Shown here: in pieces, positions 1-12,004 of the stretch | How the letters are laid out: the number at the start of each line of letters is the position of its first letter | How positions within the stretch are numbered: the first letter of the stretch is position 1 | Origin: Oxytricha trifallax | Lineage: Eukaryota > Ciliophora > Spirotrichea > Sporadotrichida > Oxytrichidae | NCBI GenBank assembly: GCA_000711775.1 | Contig: ARYC01003204.1 | Location: forward strand, 1-64,000 | Direction: 5' to 3' | Length of the DNA: 64,000 nucleotides | The notes under the pieces: generated by a model | What the model was told of the DNA's origin: nothing | The model's database searches: none | What the model saw: only the letters and a program-made list of their open reading frames with translations | Program-made: the position numbers and the translations under genes

Positions 1-1658
1 TAAAGGTAGAATTTAAACAGCTTATATAATTATTAATAGTATTTATAAAATGAGCGGCAACTTACTAAGAAAAGCGGCATTACTTGGCATTAGACAGCAA
101 AAACTTTCCTTCATGAATCAAAAGAAAATTGAGACTTGTGATGCATTTACCTAGTACGAACCTGAAATCCTCTAACCTTAGGTCTCAGACTTTCAATAAC
201 AATTCAGTTGTTAAATAGAAATGCATAGCTAAGAAATTCAATGCGAAGTTCCAATAAAAATGGTTGAAGAGGAGGAAGAGAAAAAAGATATAGAGAGAGA
301 ACATTTTGTGAAGAGTGTGAGAAGAACTTCACTTATAAATCTGCTCTTAAACGTCATATCTAAGAGTAGCATTCAAACAAGCCAAAGCTCTATCTTAAGC
401 ATGATAAGATAGATGGAAAATATTTTTGCCCTTATTGCAATAAACAATATAACCATTCAAGGGATTTAAAAGTTCACCTATAAAACCATCATGGCAAGAA
501 GTTTGAAGTCATAGATCCTGAGACTAGTGAGGCCTTCCTTAAAAAAAGAAAGCCAAGAGACCCTTTAGAATCCTTAGAACAAAGAGTTAAGAAAAAAAAT
601 AAGCTTATTAAAGCAGTGAGAAACCTACCAGCTTCTGAAATAGTGAAAATCACTCTGAAGATACAAGCACTAAAGCTACCAATTTTAAATGTAAGTGACC
701 TTAAAGAATGTAAGGAAAGTTATCTTATACTTGAGGACAAGTTTGAGAAAAAGGTCATAACTGATAAGCAGTTCGCAGACAAGATTTATCCATTCAACTA
801 CTTTAAATGCGATGACAAGTATCAAATGGAATTTGTCAATGAGTACTAAGCTCTTACTAAAGCAAGGGACAGACATTGCAGATTTATAATTAAGCACGAT
901 ACAATTCTCCTTGCTCAAGATCATGTTGCTTTTCGTCTCCCTTTGTATTAAATGACTTTAAGAGACTACATATAAGATTAAAGGATTCCAAAGTAGCTAC
1001 CCCTTATTCTTACAAGTGTTTGCAAAGGCATTGAAGAGCTGCACATTTTAGGGTATGTCCATAGAGACTTGAAGCAAGAGAATATTATGCTTTATTTTTG
1101 ACCTCTCAGAGTAATAATAATTGATTTCAATAGATCATAAAGAGTTGAAGCTTCAGGACTTGGTAACGTTTATGGTACTCCTGGATACTTTCCATAAAGG
1201 GAGGACTGGAGAGATGGTGATATTAAGTGGGATGTATGGGCTCTAGCAGCAATTATTGCTGAATGCGATATGCCAAGAAATGATTACTATAGCTGTAAGA
1301 GAGAGAAAGATTCAAAGCAGAGAATACAGCAATATTTAGACTAGAATAAGATAAAAGGTAAAATGAAAGATATGGCTGAATCGATAATCATTAAGCCTAT
1401 CCATAGAGCGGAGCATACAATTGACTAAATTATAAGCTGGATAGGAGAAATAAAGTTTAGGAAGTTGCCTCATGGTGCAAAAGTATTGTTTGAGTGAATA
1501 GTAAAAATAAAACACCTCTAATACACACTAAAATTCAATTAATTTAAACATTAAACCCCTACATAAGCCCTAATAAAACCCTAATAAAGCATGCGTTAAT
1601 AGTCTACTTTTATAAATCAAAAACTCAATCAAACTACTGAAAGGGTTTTGGGGTTTTG
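1..1658 (+). mobile_element. TBE-family transposon, right-hand part
   Basis: Right part of a telomere-bearing element; its left part lies outside the window. The element ends at 1641-1658 in telomere-type G-run/T-run repeats and is followed by AAT, the known TBE target trinucleotide. The only gene inside is a zinc-finger plus kinase-like frame (50-1497), matching the known TBE gene set of a 42 kDa transposase, a 22 kDa protein and a 57 kDa zinc-finger/kinase protein. It lacks the GACTA-rich texture of the complete TBE at 5515-10746, so it belongs to a different lineage. Confidence 0.85.
50..1497 (+). CDS. TBE zinc-finger/kinase-like protein (57 kDa class), damaged
   Basis: Germline-limited transposon protein of unknown role, read with TAA/TAG as Gln. 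Two C2H2 fingers are visible: CEEC ... H..H near 307-380 and CPYC ... H...H near 428-490. A kinase-like domain follows with VHRDLKQENIML (about 1060-1095), DFN where DFG is expected (about 1120) and GTPGYFPQ in the activation segment (about 1170). The catalytic Asp of HRD is therefore present but DFG is altered. The ATG at 50 is in a different frame from the fingers, so a frameshift lies near 280-300. An in-frame TGA sits at 1099-1101. The frame ends at TGA 1495-1497. It is probably no longer expressed intact. Confidence 0.75.
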
Positions 1659-1661
1659 AAT

Positions 1662-2160
1662 GTCTAAAGACGACTAATTTAATAGCCCCAGATTTCAAAT
1701 CAGACTCCTTGAAATTCCCAAAGGAGAGATCTTACTTCTATATCTCGGATGGTGTTCGGAAAATCGAGATTTCCCTGAAGCTTACATTTGGGACTTAGGC
1801 CTGGAAATTAGTGCTTTCTTCCTATTTAGTACCCCATTACTACAATGACGCATTTGCGTAAAGATATGCACTACAGAGCGGTATGAAATTCTGACCAGAA
1901 ATGACTGATGATCAACTGACTAATTCTGAGGGGCTTCTTGGCGAAGAGCAAAAGACTAAGTGACAATAACAAGAGATGGCCACTTGGTTAAGATAAGCCA
2001 CTGTTCAGGCGAGGTGAACGGTGAGTAACCTGCATCGTTAATGAAGTGATGACCATCACTCAAATTTAAAAGGGCTTGTCCCTTATATGCTACCATGCAT
2101 TTTAAAGCGGGGGTCCCCAGAGACCTTAGTATGCTTACATTATAATTATTATATTATATT
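1662..2160 (+). mobile_element. 5'-truncated retroposon (LINE-like) fragment
   Basis: This stretch is GC-richer than its surroundings and sits directly against the TBE end. A plus-strand frame from about 1689 reads through 1892 and continues past three in-frame TGA codons (1892, 1961, 2015). The 3' end, about 2072-2160, has a hairpin with arms AAGGG/CCCTT, then GGGGGTCCCC, then AGAGAC and a run of ATT/TTA repeats. The same ordered 3' end closes the larger element at 36478-38015 while the upstream sequence differs, which is typical of 5'-truncated copies primed from a shared 3' end. No reverse transcriptase motif is visible, so the LINE call is an inference. Confidence 0.5.
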
Positions 2161-2356
2161 ATTATATTATTATCAATAAAATTTATTAATATTAAATTTT
2201 TTTAATATTATTTTCAAAATTCTTATAATAATAAATAATTTTTAGAAAACAATTCTAGTCTCCTGAAAAAAAATTTTAATATTTATTAATATAAAGTAAT
2301 ATAAATATGAATAATTTCAGTGTTATGATCAAGGAATTATCATGCAAATGATTTCC

Positions 2357-2388
<32 letters not shown>

Positions 2389-3258
2389 ATATATATTAAT
2401 TAATTTGATAATATATTATATTATATTCTTTCATTTAAGCTAAAATTCTACATCATAAGTTAAGAGAAGCAAGAAATTTTTTATAATAATTTTGAATGAT
2501 AAATTTATAATATTAAAATTAAATGATTTAATATTCATAATTTAAACTTCTTCTTTAAAGTTTATTACTTTTATCAATTTCCTTTTATAGATTAATACAT
2601 CTTTTTTTCAAAATTTATATACTTGTTTATGTTCAAAATATATTAATATCTCTTAACTTTTTCCCTCTGATATGAAAGCCTTATTCTTTTTATTTTATAT
2701 TAAAAATCTAAAATCATAATTATATATGTCTTATCAAAAAGATAAATATCTGCAGAATTTTTTAATAAAAAATTGAATCATAAACTAAAAAATAATCACA
2801 AAAATAATAGTAAATTTTTGATTGCCATAATAAAAATTAATGATTAAGAATTGTTGAATAATCTCCTTGCCAAGTCAAAATCTATTTGTAATTTTGCCTG
2901 ATATTTTTCACAAAGAATGAGACCTTTTTTAGGAGACTTTATTAATACAAATAATTCATGATTCTCTATTTTGAGTTTTTATTACTCTTATTTGTTAGTG
3001 GAACTTAAAAGTCTATTTTAAATGAAAAGGAATATATGTAAAAATGTCAATAAATTTTTATGTAATAAAACAGCGAAGCTAAATAAAAAACAACTCGATC
3101 AAATTATTTATTTAAATGATTCCTAGATTTATGCACACAGTGATAATGAAACAAAATTAAATTATTTTAAGTTTAATTCAAATGTGAGTAAAGGTATTCA
3201 TTAGATTATTAAAACACAATTTTTTGAGGGGGAAATTTCATGATAAAATTATTATTAA
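2161..3258. other. AT-rich germline-limited DNA
   Basis: Very AT-rich sequence with an (AT)n tract near 2359-2395. No convincing coding frame, RNA gene or structured element is seen. Confidence 0.6.
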
Positions 3259-3912
3259 AACTTTCGGCTGGAGTGACAAACACTCACCCCCCTAAGTTGT
3301 ACTTTTGAAATTGTATTCTGATTGAAATTGACCTCCTGAGCAAAGTTTTCTTCAGAACTTGTCTTACGCGGATTATAGTTTTTGAGAAATCCCACTTCCT
3401 ATGTCAAAAAATCATAAAATTTGGCTTAAATTTTTTCACAAATATCTAAAAATACATAATAATTTCCACTTTATGATAATTTTAAGTCTTTAATTAATAA
3501 TTCATGAAATAAATCAACGTTTTTCCTCATATTAAATTTGAATTAAATTATTTTATTATTTTAAATTATGATAATATATAACAGCTAAAATTTTTAATTT
3601 TTTTATTTTAAAAAAAAACACAAAAGTTGCTTCAAATTTAATATGAGAAAAAACGTTGATTTATTTCATGAATTATTAATTAAAACTTAAAATTATCATA
3701 AAGTGGAAATTATTATGTTTTTTTAGATATTTGTGAAAAAATTTAAGCCAAATTTTATGATTTTTTGACATAGGAAGTGGGATTTCTCAAAACTATAATC
3801 CGCGTAAGACAAGTTCTTAAGAAAACTTTGCTCAGGAGGTCAATTTCAATCAGAATACAATTTCAAAAGTACAACTTAGGGGGGTGAGTGTTTGTCACTC
3901 CAGCCGAAAGTT
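3259..3912. mobile_element. Foldback (long inverted repeat) element
   Basis: Two nearly identical inverted arms of about 285 bp (3259-3545 and 3626-3912) surround an AT-rich spacer of about 80 bp. The outer ends read AACTTTCGGCTGG and its complement, with a CACCCCCC tract about 25 nt inward. It has no coding capacity, so it resembles a non-autonomous MITE or foldback element. No target duplication could be recognised. High arm identity suggests recent insertion or arm homogenisation. Confidence 0.85.
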
Positions 3913-5511
3913 CTTAGTTCAGCTTCTTGGATGTATATTTGTATGCTCTTATTTCTTGAGTTTTGTCATCCTGTGTTTTAACTTATTGCCAATTGTAAAC
4001 AATTTTCGGGATTATAAAAATGTTTTGATTCATTCAAATTAAACTATGACTCATGATTTGTGATAGATAGATAGATAAATAATATATATATATATATATA
4101 ATATACTATATTATATATATATATAGTATATATATATATATAATATATATATATATATGATTATATATATATATATATATATATTAATGATTTCATTTTT
4201 ATATGCAGTAATTATTAACAAAACAAAAATCGAAGATAAAATTTATTTATATAATATCTTAACATATACAAAGCTATGATATATTATATACTAAATCTTG
4301 TTTACTTTATCAATTATTAGAAATTGTTTTACTTATCCTCAAAGTCATTTTCTAATTAGTTAAATATCAATTTAAATATTATATATAATTCAAAAAATAT
4401 AAAATATAAGAATTATATTTGTCATAAGATCACATTCAAAAAGAAATATAGCAATAAATAAGTATACTAAATGAATAATAAGTATAATATTTTATCATAA
4501 GATAAGAAACTAAAATTTCTTCTAAGAATATTATATAATTCTAAAAAATAAAAAATATTATTGATGAGAAAAAAAATAATAAAAATTTTGTTATATTATA
4601 TATTTTTTAAAGTTGATAATTTTAATCCCAATATGTAAGTTTCAACCTATATTTAAATACACCTCAATATAATGATTCTGAGGATTTAAATAATTCAAAT
4701 AGAATTATTATTAAATTATGAGAAATCCTCCACTTATTTTATAATTGATCAGACTGTTTTTATCACCTATGCCCATTTTCTCTATTCTTTATTTCTCATA
4801 CAACTAAATTAAATTAAAAATTAAATTATGATATATTTATTTATAAAATTCTTCTTGTGATCTTACATTATCTATGAATAATAAACATAATAATAGCTAT
4901 TATTTAAGAAAAAAATAATTAGTTGTTATTTTAATTTTATATTTGAAAATTGGTTATTCATGACCATTTATAATTATTCTTTATAATAAATTTCAATTTA
5001 ATTTTTTTAAAATAATAATTATAATTACAAATTTATTTAACTATTTATTATATAATTATATTTTATAAAATAATATGATAAATTTAATATAATAGATTAA
5101 ATATAAAATAAAATAAGTTTTCATTAAATTTATATAAATATATATATATATTTATTAAAGAATTAAAATAACTTTTTTTTACTCTACATGATTATTGTAT
5201 TTGAGTTATTAATAAGAATCAATATTATAATACAATCTTATTTCATATAATTTTTGAATATTGTTGATATTTAATATATAAATAATCTTAAAAAATTAAA
5301 AAATAGACTGAAAACGTAAAGCAACTTGGAACCATCTAAAGTAAAATTTAATTAATGTCAAATTTATTATTTTTTATTTTATTTTTTATTAAAAATTATA
5401 ATAATTTTTATTTGTTTCGAATAAAATAGAAATATTTAACGCTAATATCATTAATTTAATATGATAAAATACTTCAAAAGAATAGAGGGAAAATCTAGAA
5501 AAGTTAAAAAC
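3913..5511. other. AT-rich germline-limited DNA with AT microsatellites
   Basis: Long (TA)n tracts occur at about 4081-4184. Otherwise this is featureless AT-rich DNA between two mobile elements. No gene was found. Confidence 0.6.
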
Positions 5512-5514
5512 AAT

Positions 5515-5813
5515 ACCCCAAAACCCCAATTCATGCTTAGTCTATGAGTTGATAGTGAATTGACACACGTTCATTAATGCGAAAATGCGACTAAGTGACT
5601 ATTAATAAGGACTATAGTCGAAGACTAGGTTGATTGAGAGTAGTCGTGACTAGTCTGAACATGAAAGTCAGAGTATACAACTACCCTTCACCATTGTTCA
5701 TTTGGGTGGTTTGTGATTAAGTCTTGATTACTACTATTAACTTTTAAATTTAACTTAACTATTAATCAATCTAATCAACCACAGTTATAATCATTTGTCT
5801 TAAACTTAAGATT
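5515..5813 (+). repeat. TBE left terminal inverted repeat
   Basis: Begins ACCCCAAAACCCC and pairs with 10448-10746. The match runs through the segment ending CTTAAACTTAAGATT. It ends two bases before the first ATG of the plus-strand gene, so the promoter of that gene must lie within the repeat. Confidence 0.9.
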
Positions 5814-5814
5814 C

Positions 5815-7224
5815 ATGAACGAGGAACTGTTCGACTAGGCTATCGCTGACAACGATGCTTAGAACTTTGCAAACTTTTACAACCACTAGCTAAATCCAGA
5901 GTTTCATACTAGCTCCATAAACTTTCAATCAGATATACAAATCAAAGATAACTTACCAGAGTCAAACAACGAGGATGACAAGAGTGCGATTTCAGCACCA
6001 GCGACTACTGTGTATTGATGCGCTAACTGCTCCAAGGTTTTTAATAATAAGAGCAATCTCAATCGTCATGTCAAAGAGGTTCACAATAAATCCAAGCAGA
6101 GCGACTAAGGATTGTAGAAGCAGGAACAAAAGTCGCAAGGATTTCACTCCGCAATATCTAAAGTAAAAAGAGATTAAATTTAATAATAATAAGAAGACTA
6201 GTCGATGGCTAATGAGAGTGATGACTAAGAGGAGGAACTCAAGGAACCTCCAAAGAAGAGGTAGAGAGTGAATGCTAAAACAAGCTCGAAGACTAACCCA
6301 AAGGTTGATATTGAGATCCCTGACACTGAGGATGAAGTGGATGACTCAATCGCAAGGATAAATAAGTACAGAGTCGATGATACTTTTATCATTCCTTGCT
6401 TCAAATATCTCTACGACTAAGCGACTAAGCCTAGTCCTCTCTAAAAAATGACTAGTACTCCTTATGGGACTATGCTTCATGACGGAAGATTCTACAAGCT
6501 GTTCGCACTGAGAGGATTTCTTGAAGAGGAGCTTGAATCAGAGTAGCTGCAAAGGGAGTATGATATAACTAAGACTGCCTTCTAACTCTAACTTCATGGA
6601 ATCACTTAGTTGGAGATGGTCTTGAAAGGCAGCGATCACATCGCACTCCAGTACCTGATCCCTCAATTCAGTTACGACTACTATATGATGACTAATCGCA
6701 GTGCTCATTCGGATCGACTAGTCATGAAGCAAATCATATATGGTTTAAGAGAACTGCATACAATCGGATTCGTACACCACCAACTAAGCTTCAATAACAT
6801 AGTCCTCAACGACTACCCTATCAAGGCAAGACTAAGGAACTTTGAGAATGCAAGAGTACTCGCATCTAAAAAGTAGATTGAGTATGATGGGTCATTAATG
6901 TTTTATCCGACTACAGGAGTCTTCTTTGGTGATCGACTAGTCGATATCTACGCCTTAGTCTCAATGATTGTATACCTGTTCATGACTAAAGACTACGACT
7001 CTGTCTGGACTACCTAGTCGTAACTAGTCGAAAATGCAGCAGCATACTCTAAGAAGACTACAGCTAACGCAGTCATCAAAGATCTTATCAAGCAATTCTA
7101 TCTCTAACCTTAGACCAGATACTGGTACAGTTTAGCAGAGGTCGAGGAGAAGTTTGATAAGCTTAACTGGCAACCAGAACACAGAGTACTTTATGTTCCC
7201 ACCAAAGTCAAGAGACTTATTTGA
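5815..7224 (+). CDS. TBE zinc-finger/pseudokinase protein (57 kDa class)
   Basis: One continuous frame of about 470 codons from ATG 5815 to TGA 7222, broken only by an in-frame TGA at 6016-6018. A C2H2 finger follows that TGA directly (CANC then H...H, about 6019-6085). A charged linker with PPKKRQR, a possible nuclear signal, comes next near 6255. The C-terminal half is kinase-like, but the HRDLK position reads VHHQLSFNNIVLND (about 6772-6815) and the DFG position reads NFE (about 6841). Both catalytic aspartates are thus lost, which marks a pseudokinase. The partial TBE at 1-1658 keeps HRD. Confidence 0.8.
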
Positions 7225-8345
7225 TTCAAACCTAAGATTCATTCAACCGCTGTTTTTTTAGTCTTTAAGTTAATCTTAGTCTCCGACTACCTAGTCGTTT
7301 ATTATTAATATCGCACTAAGTTAAAATCCCTCCTCACACTCTAATTCTTAATGCACTCTCCTATACTCTATACTCGTATCATTTACTCTTATTTTCAACT
7401 AATACTATGACTCCTGCTGGTGTGTTAGTGAGTGTTAGTGAAGTGATGTTTGTTACAAGATTCAAAGAATCTTACACTTTGGGTAGTCTAAGAATCTATG
7501 ACTAGTCAGTCGAAAAATTTATACTTGAGAAGACTAAGTAGTCGAAACACCTACGACTAGTCTTGATAATTTATCTAGTCGATTCTTGGATTCATACTTC
7601 TCTACTACTCAAGATCAACATACACTTTCATTCCACTCTTTCAGAGGTAGTCTTGAATAATGTACAGCTACCTCTATTAATAAAATCAAGATAGGATAGT
7701 TACTAATACAAATCGAGTCATAAGAACATCAAAATTATAGAGTGTTAAGCTAGTCGATTTCAATCTTGTAAAAAGCTAAGTTTGTATAGTTAACTTAGTC
7801 TTCGACTAGTCTTAGTCGAACCAAGATTTCGAGAGATTTTCTACCTATCCAGCAACTGCTGCTACTAATAATAATGAAAGTAGGATTCTAAAGTTTGCAG
7901 TGTAAGAATCCTCTGGTTACTTGAAAATCCAGCAAAAATTTTTGATCGAAGAATCAAGTACGACTAAGACGGATTTGGTGTTTTAGGAAAATTTGTTGTC
8001 CATTTATGATTCTGATCGACTAGTTTTTTACTAACCTCAAAAAATCTAAAACCTCTCAAGTCGAGGTCTAAATCTCCTGGAATTTGCAGAGGACCACTGG
8101 ATTTGATGTTGCTCTAGGTGGACACTCTTTAGCTTAAAAGTTGAGTGATGTTTGTTACAGTCTGAGTAAGGGGATTCAAGAGTTATTTTAGAATCTTTAA
8201 AAGACTAGAGAAGTGGTTCAACGACTAGAGGACTAAGATCAGAATAATTTTCGACTAGCTAGTCATTTATTAATATAGTCCGACTACTAAACTAGTCATG
8301 GAATCATTCGGGTAGTCGAATCGATTAGTAAGAAGCGAGGAGCTT
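7225..8345. other. TBE internal non-coding region dense in GACTA/TAGTC
   Basis: No credible reading frame is seen between the two plus-strand TBE genes. The sequence is crowded with GACTA, TAGTC and the composite CGACTAGTCG on both strands, at a spacing too irregular for a tandem repeat. Confidence 0.55.
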
Positions 8346-8931
8346 ATGGGTAGATTCAGATCGAAGTAAGACCTCTACAAGTACCTAACCACTCACTGTA
8401 AGATTCAAGTGCTGTTCCTTACTTTGTATAGTGAACATCTTTCTGCCACCACTGGCTTCGACTAAGGTGGCCTTCCTGAAAACACTACTAAATAATACCA
8501 AGAAGTCTCTAAGGTAAAACCAGGTTAATAGAATGGTCGTGCCTCACTACCAAGAGCTCTCAGTCAAGAATCTCTACCAGGATGTAATGGGTGATGAAGT
8601 CGTATCGCAGTACCTTCCAGAACTTGAGTTGAACTCAGGTAAACTACCAGATAGAGACTTTTTCTTTGGTGTTCTGGAAACAGTCAAAGCAGACTACCTA
8701 AGGCAAATCATCGACCATGCTAATACTGTGAGGTATAATAAGGGGTAAGACTAGAACGAGACTGATAAAATCGAGATCTCTGACGACTGGTTGGATGAGC
8801 TCATGAAGCATCCTTTCGTTTCAAGTAAGATTTCTATGACTAACTTATGTAGAGAAACCTGGCAAGGCTATCTATCTAATGAAGAAGAATGCAAGAACAG
8901 TCAGAGAGAAGATAGATCATAAATAGTATGA
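8346..8931 (+). CDS. TBE ~22 kDa protein, one frameshift
   Basis: ATG 8346 opens a frame starting MGRFRSKQDLYKYL that runs to about 8530. The reading then shifts by one base into a frame with MVVPHYQELSVKNLY from 8533, ending at TGA 8929. Position, orientation and combined length (about 195 codons) match the 22 kDa gene of TBEs, whose function is unknown. No familiar domain is visible; the second half is acidic and Trp-containing (ISDDWLDELMKH). The shift between 8520 and 8535 indicates a damaged copy unless it is a sequence error. Confidence 0.6.
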
Positions 8932-9108
8932 GTTAGGAAACGACTAAGCAATCGCATCATACCTCACGACTAAGACTAGAATCGCTTCTCGAACGTGACT
9001 AAGAGAAAGAGGATGCCAGACGGCAGCATCCTCATGATGGAACAATAACAGAGAACACCTAACAAGAGCATGATGATAACTGGAATGTGATTTAAATTAA
9101 AAAACTAA

Positions 9109-10238
9109 TCATAACTTAATACTCATAATCTGCGTCTCGCCATATTTGGCTTAATTTCTAATGTAGTCTTAGTCGACCGATTAGATCGACTTCTCTATAA
9201 GTAATTTGATGTCTAGTCGTAGTCCCTTCAGTAGTATACTTAGCATCTCTTTCTTGTAGCTCTGCTTGATTGTAGAGAAGGTGCTCTCGATTCCATTATA
9301 CTCAGGGGAGTAAGGGATACTGTATATGGGGATGATATCCAGTCGCTCATACCCCTTCTTTACAAGGATTGACTTGTGTACCTGCAGGTTATCCATGAAT
9401 ATGACTAGTCGACGATCCTTATACTTCTCTTTCAACTGCTACATGAATAGAATGAACTAGTCTTACTTAATTGATCCCTTATTAATAATGTAGTCTTCGA
9501 GTCCCTTGTCAGTTGATATAGCGCCAAGAAGCGCAAACACTTCGAAGTCATGTCTCTTGTCTGGGAATCTTATATTCTCTCCATAAGGTGCCCAGGTTCT
9601 ATTGAGGCGAGTTGAGGAAGTGAATACAGTCTCATCAATGAATATGATCTTCGATCCCAGTTGCAGCTCTCTCATATACTTAGTCTTCATTTCGATTTTA
9701 AGACTAGCTAGTCTTTGTGGATTGACTAGCTCCACCTCCTTCCTTAGTCGTATGCTCTTGAATCTCACTTAAGCGCGCTTGTATAGTCTCTTCAAGTGAG
9801 TGACACTGATTCGCACTTCTGGGAACTACCTGTGGAACATTATACACTCTCTCTCAAACTCATTCCTGCTTGAGTGTGCAGTGTTTCACTGCTGGTGAGG
9901 AAGTTAATATGACTAAGGTTGAATTTAATCTCACGACTAGTCTTAATCGATAACCCATTCCTGAAAAATGACTTCGAATACCTGTGCAGCTTGACAACAT
10001 TTGTGTATGAGACACCAAAGAACTTTGCTATTGCACTCAGATTCACCAGTGGTCGTAGATTAGATGTTGGATTTCAGTTGCCATAACGTATGAGCAGGAA
10101 GGTTTCAAAGTCGATCTGTGGTTTGAGTTTGACTACTCTATTCTAATTTCTAGAGTTAAGACTAATAATAATAGAGTGATTTGAATTTGAAACTAGTCAT
10201 ATGATAAGTCTGTTGATATTTGATTCAACTTTAATCAT
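9109..10238 (-). CDS. TBE transposase, IS630/Tc1-mariner DDE type
   Basis: Minus-strand frame of about 376 codons, matching the 42 kDa transposase of TBEs. An N-terminal helix-turn-helix-like part (LSAIAKFFGVSYTNVVKLH) is followed by the catalytic core: first Asp in IIFIDETVF (about 9640), second Asp in LVIFMDNLQVHKS (about 9400), and the Glu in YSPEYNGIESTFSTIK (about 9290). It should cut and rejoin element ends at AAT sites, and TBE transposases are implicated in genome rearrangement in Oxytricha. I chose ATG 10238-10236 because it is in frame with the HTH part. Two in-frame TGAs and one frameshift near 9890 suggest a decayed copy. Confidence 0.88.
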
Positions 10239-10447
10239 TGCAACTGTACTTACCTGTAATGAGTGAATGCTGTTCCAAGTCACCATAAACCACCAATGGT
10301 GAAGGGTGTTGATGGTTTGAAGATTCATTAATGTTATTCGTGCTATGGACATTGATAGTCGATCTTACGACTACCTACGATTAAGTCATGATCAATATAC
10401 TTACAAGACCACCAAGTCATACTAGTCCGCAGTTAGTCGACTCCTTC

Positions 10448-10746
10448 AATCTTAAGTTTAAGACAAATGATTATAACTGTGGTTGATTAGATTGATTAAT
10501 AGTTAAGTTAAATTTAAAAGTTAATAGTAGTAATCAAGACTTAATCACAAACCACCCATTTGAACAATGGTGAAGGGTAGTTGTATACTCTGACTTTCAT
10601 GCTCAGACTAGTCACGACTACTCTCAATCAACCTAGTCTTCGACTATAGTCCTTATTAATAGTCACTTAGTCGCATTTTCGCATTAATGAACGTGTGTCA
10701 ATTCATTATCAACTCATAGACTAAGCATGAATTGGGGTTTTGGGGT
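10448..10746 (-). repeat. TBE right terminal inverted repeat
   Basis: Inverted copy of 5515-5813 ending GGGGTTTTGGGGT, followed by the AAT target duplication. Arm identity is very high, with only scattered mismatches such as one in the CACCCATTTGAACAATGG segment. Confidence 0.9.
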
Positions 10747-10749
10747 AAT

Positions 10750-12000
10750 GATAAAATTAGACATTTATACATTTAAATGAAAAATGTTATGATACAACCA
10801 TTGTAAGCTATAATTATAATTAAAAATAGACTAGAAAAAATTATGAATCCCAAAAAATAGTTTTAAAATCCTATAAATTCTTTATTTTTCTAAATAACTA
10901 TAAATTCTTTAAGAAATTTAGAATGATACCGTCATTTAAAAAATCCATTTATTAATTTAATTTTGATTGAGAGAGCAATTATTTAATCATATTTAAAAAA
11001 TAGATAATTCTTTAAGTTAAAATGATTATAAAATATTAGCTCAAACTTTAAAAAAGCAACTGGATACCATAAATAAAAAGAAAATATTTATAGGAATTTT
11101 TCAAATATTTTTGTTATATTAAATAAGTATTGTTATTTTTAAATTCTGTAAGTAATCTTAAACGTAATTCAGGACAATGAAATATTGAATATTTGGAGAA
11201 TTTACAAATATTTATATTTAAATATATGTTTAAATAAAAGAAGAAAACATTTATCAGCATTTTTAATAACCAAAATTATAAAAATAATTATAATTTCTTT
11301 ACATTTAATATAAACTTTAGGCTTACTTATTAGAAAATATTAAATAGGAGAGTATCGATAATTAAAAAAATTATCTCAATAGATTAATTCAAATCAGCAA
11401 TATTTTTTATGAGAGTATTCATAAAAAAATATAAACTAAATTTATAATTATAAAATTAAGGTTCTGTTTTATAATATTTAACATTGTAAGTTAAAGATAT
11501 TATAATTTTACATATCTAATTTAGTAGAATTTAATTCGTCCTTATTAAATGTCTGATAGGTTATTTTATTAAACAATCTTTATTTTAATTAAATATCTTT
11601 TTTAAGCATAATATTGAAAATAATTTATAAAATATTATTAAATTATGTTTTTATTATAAATATATTAATGTATTATTATTATTATAAATATTATTATTTT
11701 ATGAAAAATTTAAAGTAAACATTTATTAAAAATAATTCTATATTATATTTGATTTTCTCTTCTAAACCGAAATAACTAAATTTTTACCTAATTTTAATCA
11801 TTTTCAAAATATTGTATATAAACTAATTATAGTTTAAACTTAAAATATTTTATTTTATATACTTTTGAAAAATTGAATGAATATTGACAAATTAACTTTA
11901 ATATAATATTTTTATAAATAGAAGCTTTGAACACTTATTATTACTAAAATTAATTTATAATTTAAGTCACTTTTATTATAATATACTTATGCAATTTAAA
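10750..12000. other. AT-rich germline-limited DNA
   Basis: No gene or structured repeat is recognised. Base composition is uniformly AT-rich. Confidence 0.6.
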
Positions 12001-12004
12001 ATTC

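Larger units (their letters stand above)
5515..10746. mobile_element. Complete TBE-family transposon with 299 bp inverted repeats
   Basis: Both ends carry ACCCCAAAACCCC in inverted orientation and are flanked by AAT (5512-5514 and 10747-10749), the TBE-type 3 bp target duplication. The inverted repeats are about 299 bp and nearly identical. Three genes are arranged as in known TBEs: a zinc-finger/pseudokinase frame (+), a roughly 22 kDa frame (+) and a DDE transposase (-). The whole element is filled with the pentamer GACTA and its complement TAGTC, in coding and non-coding parts alike. Each gene carries one or a few breaks, so this copy is structurally whole but mildly decayed. TBEs are excised during macronuclear development. 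Confidence 0.93.

Noticed and set aside
5515-5530. C4A4 repeats as real telomeres or chromosome ends
   Set aside because: They are short, inverted at the two ends of a 5.2 kb element and flanked by AAT, as in TBE transposons.
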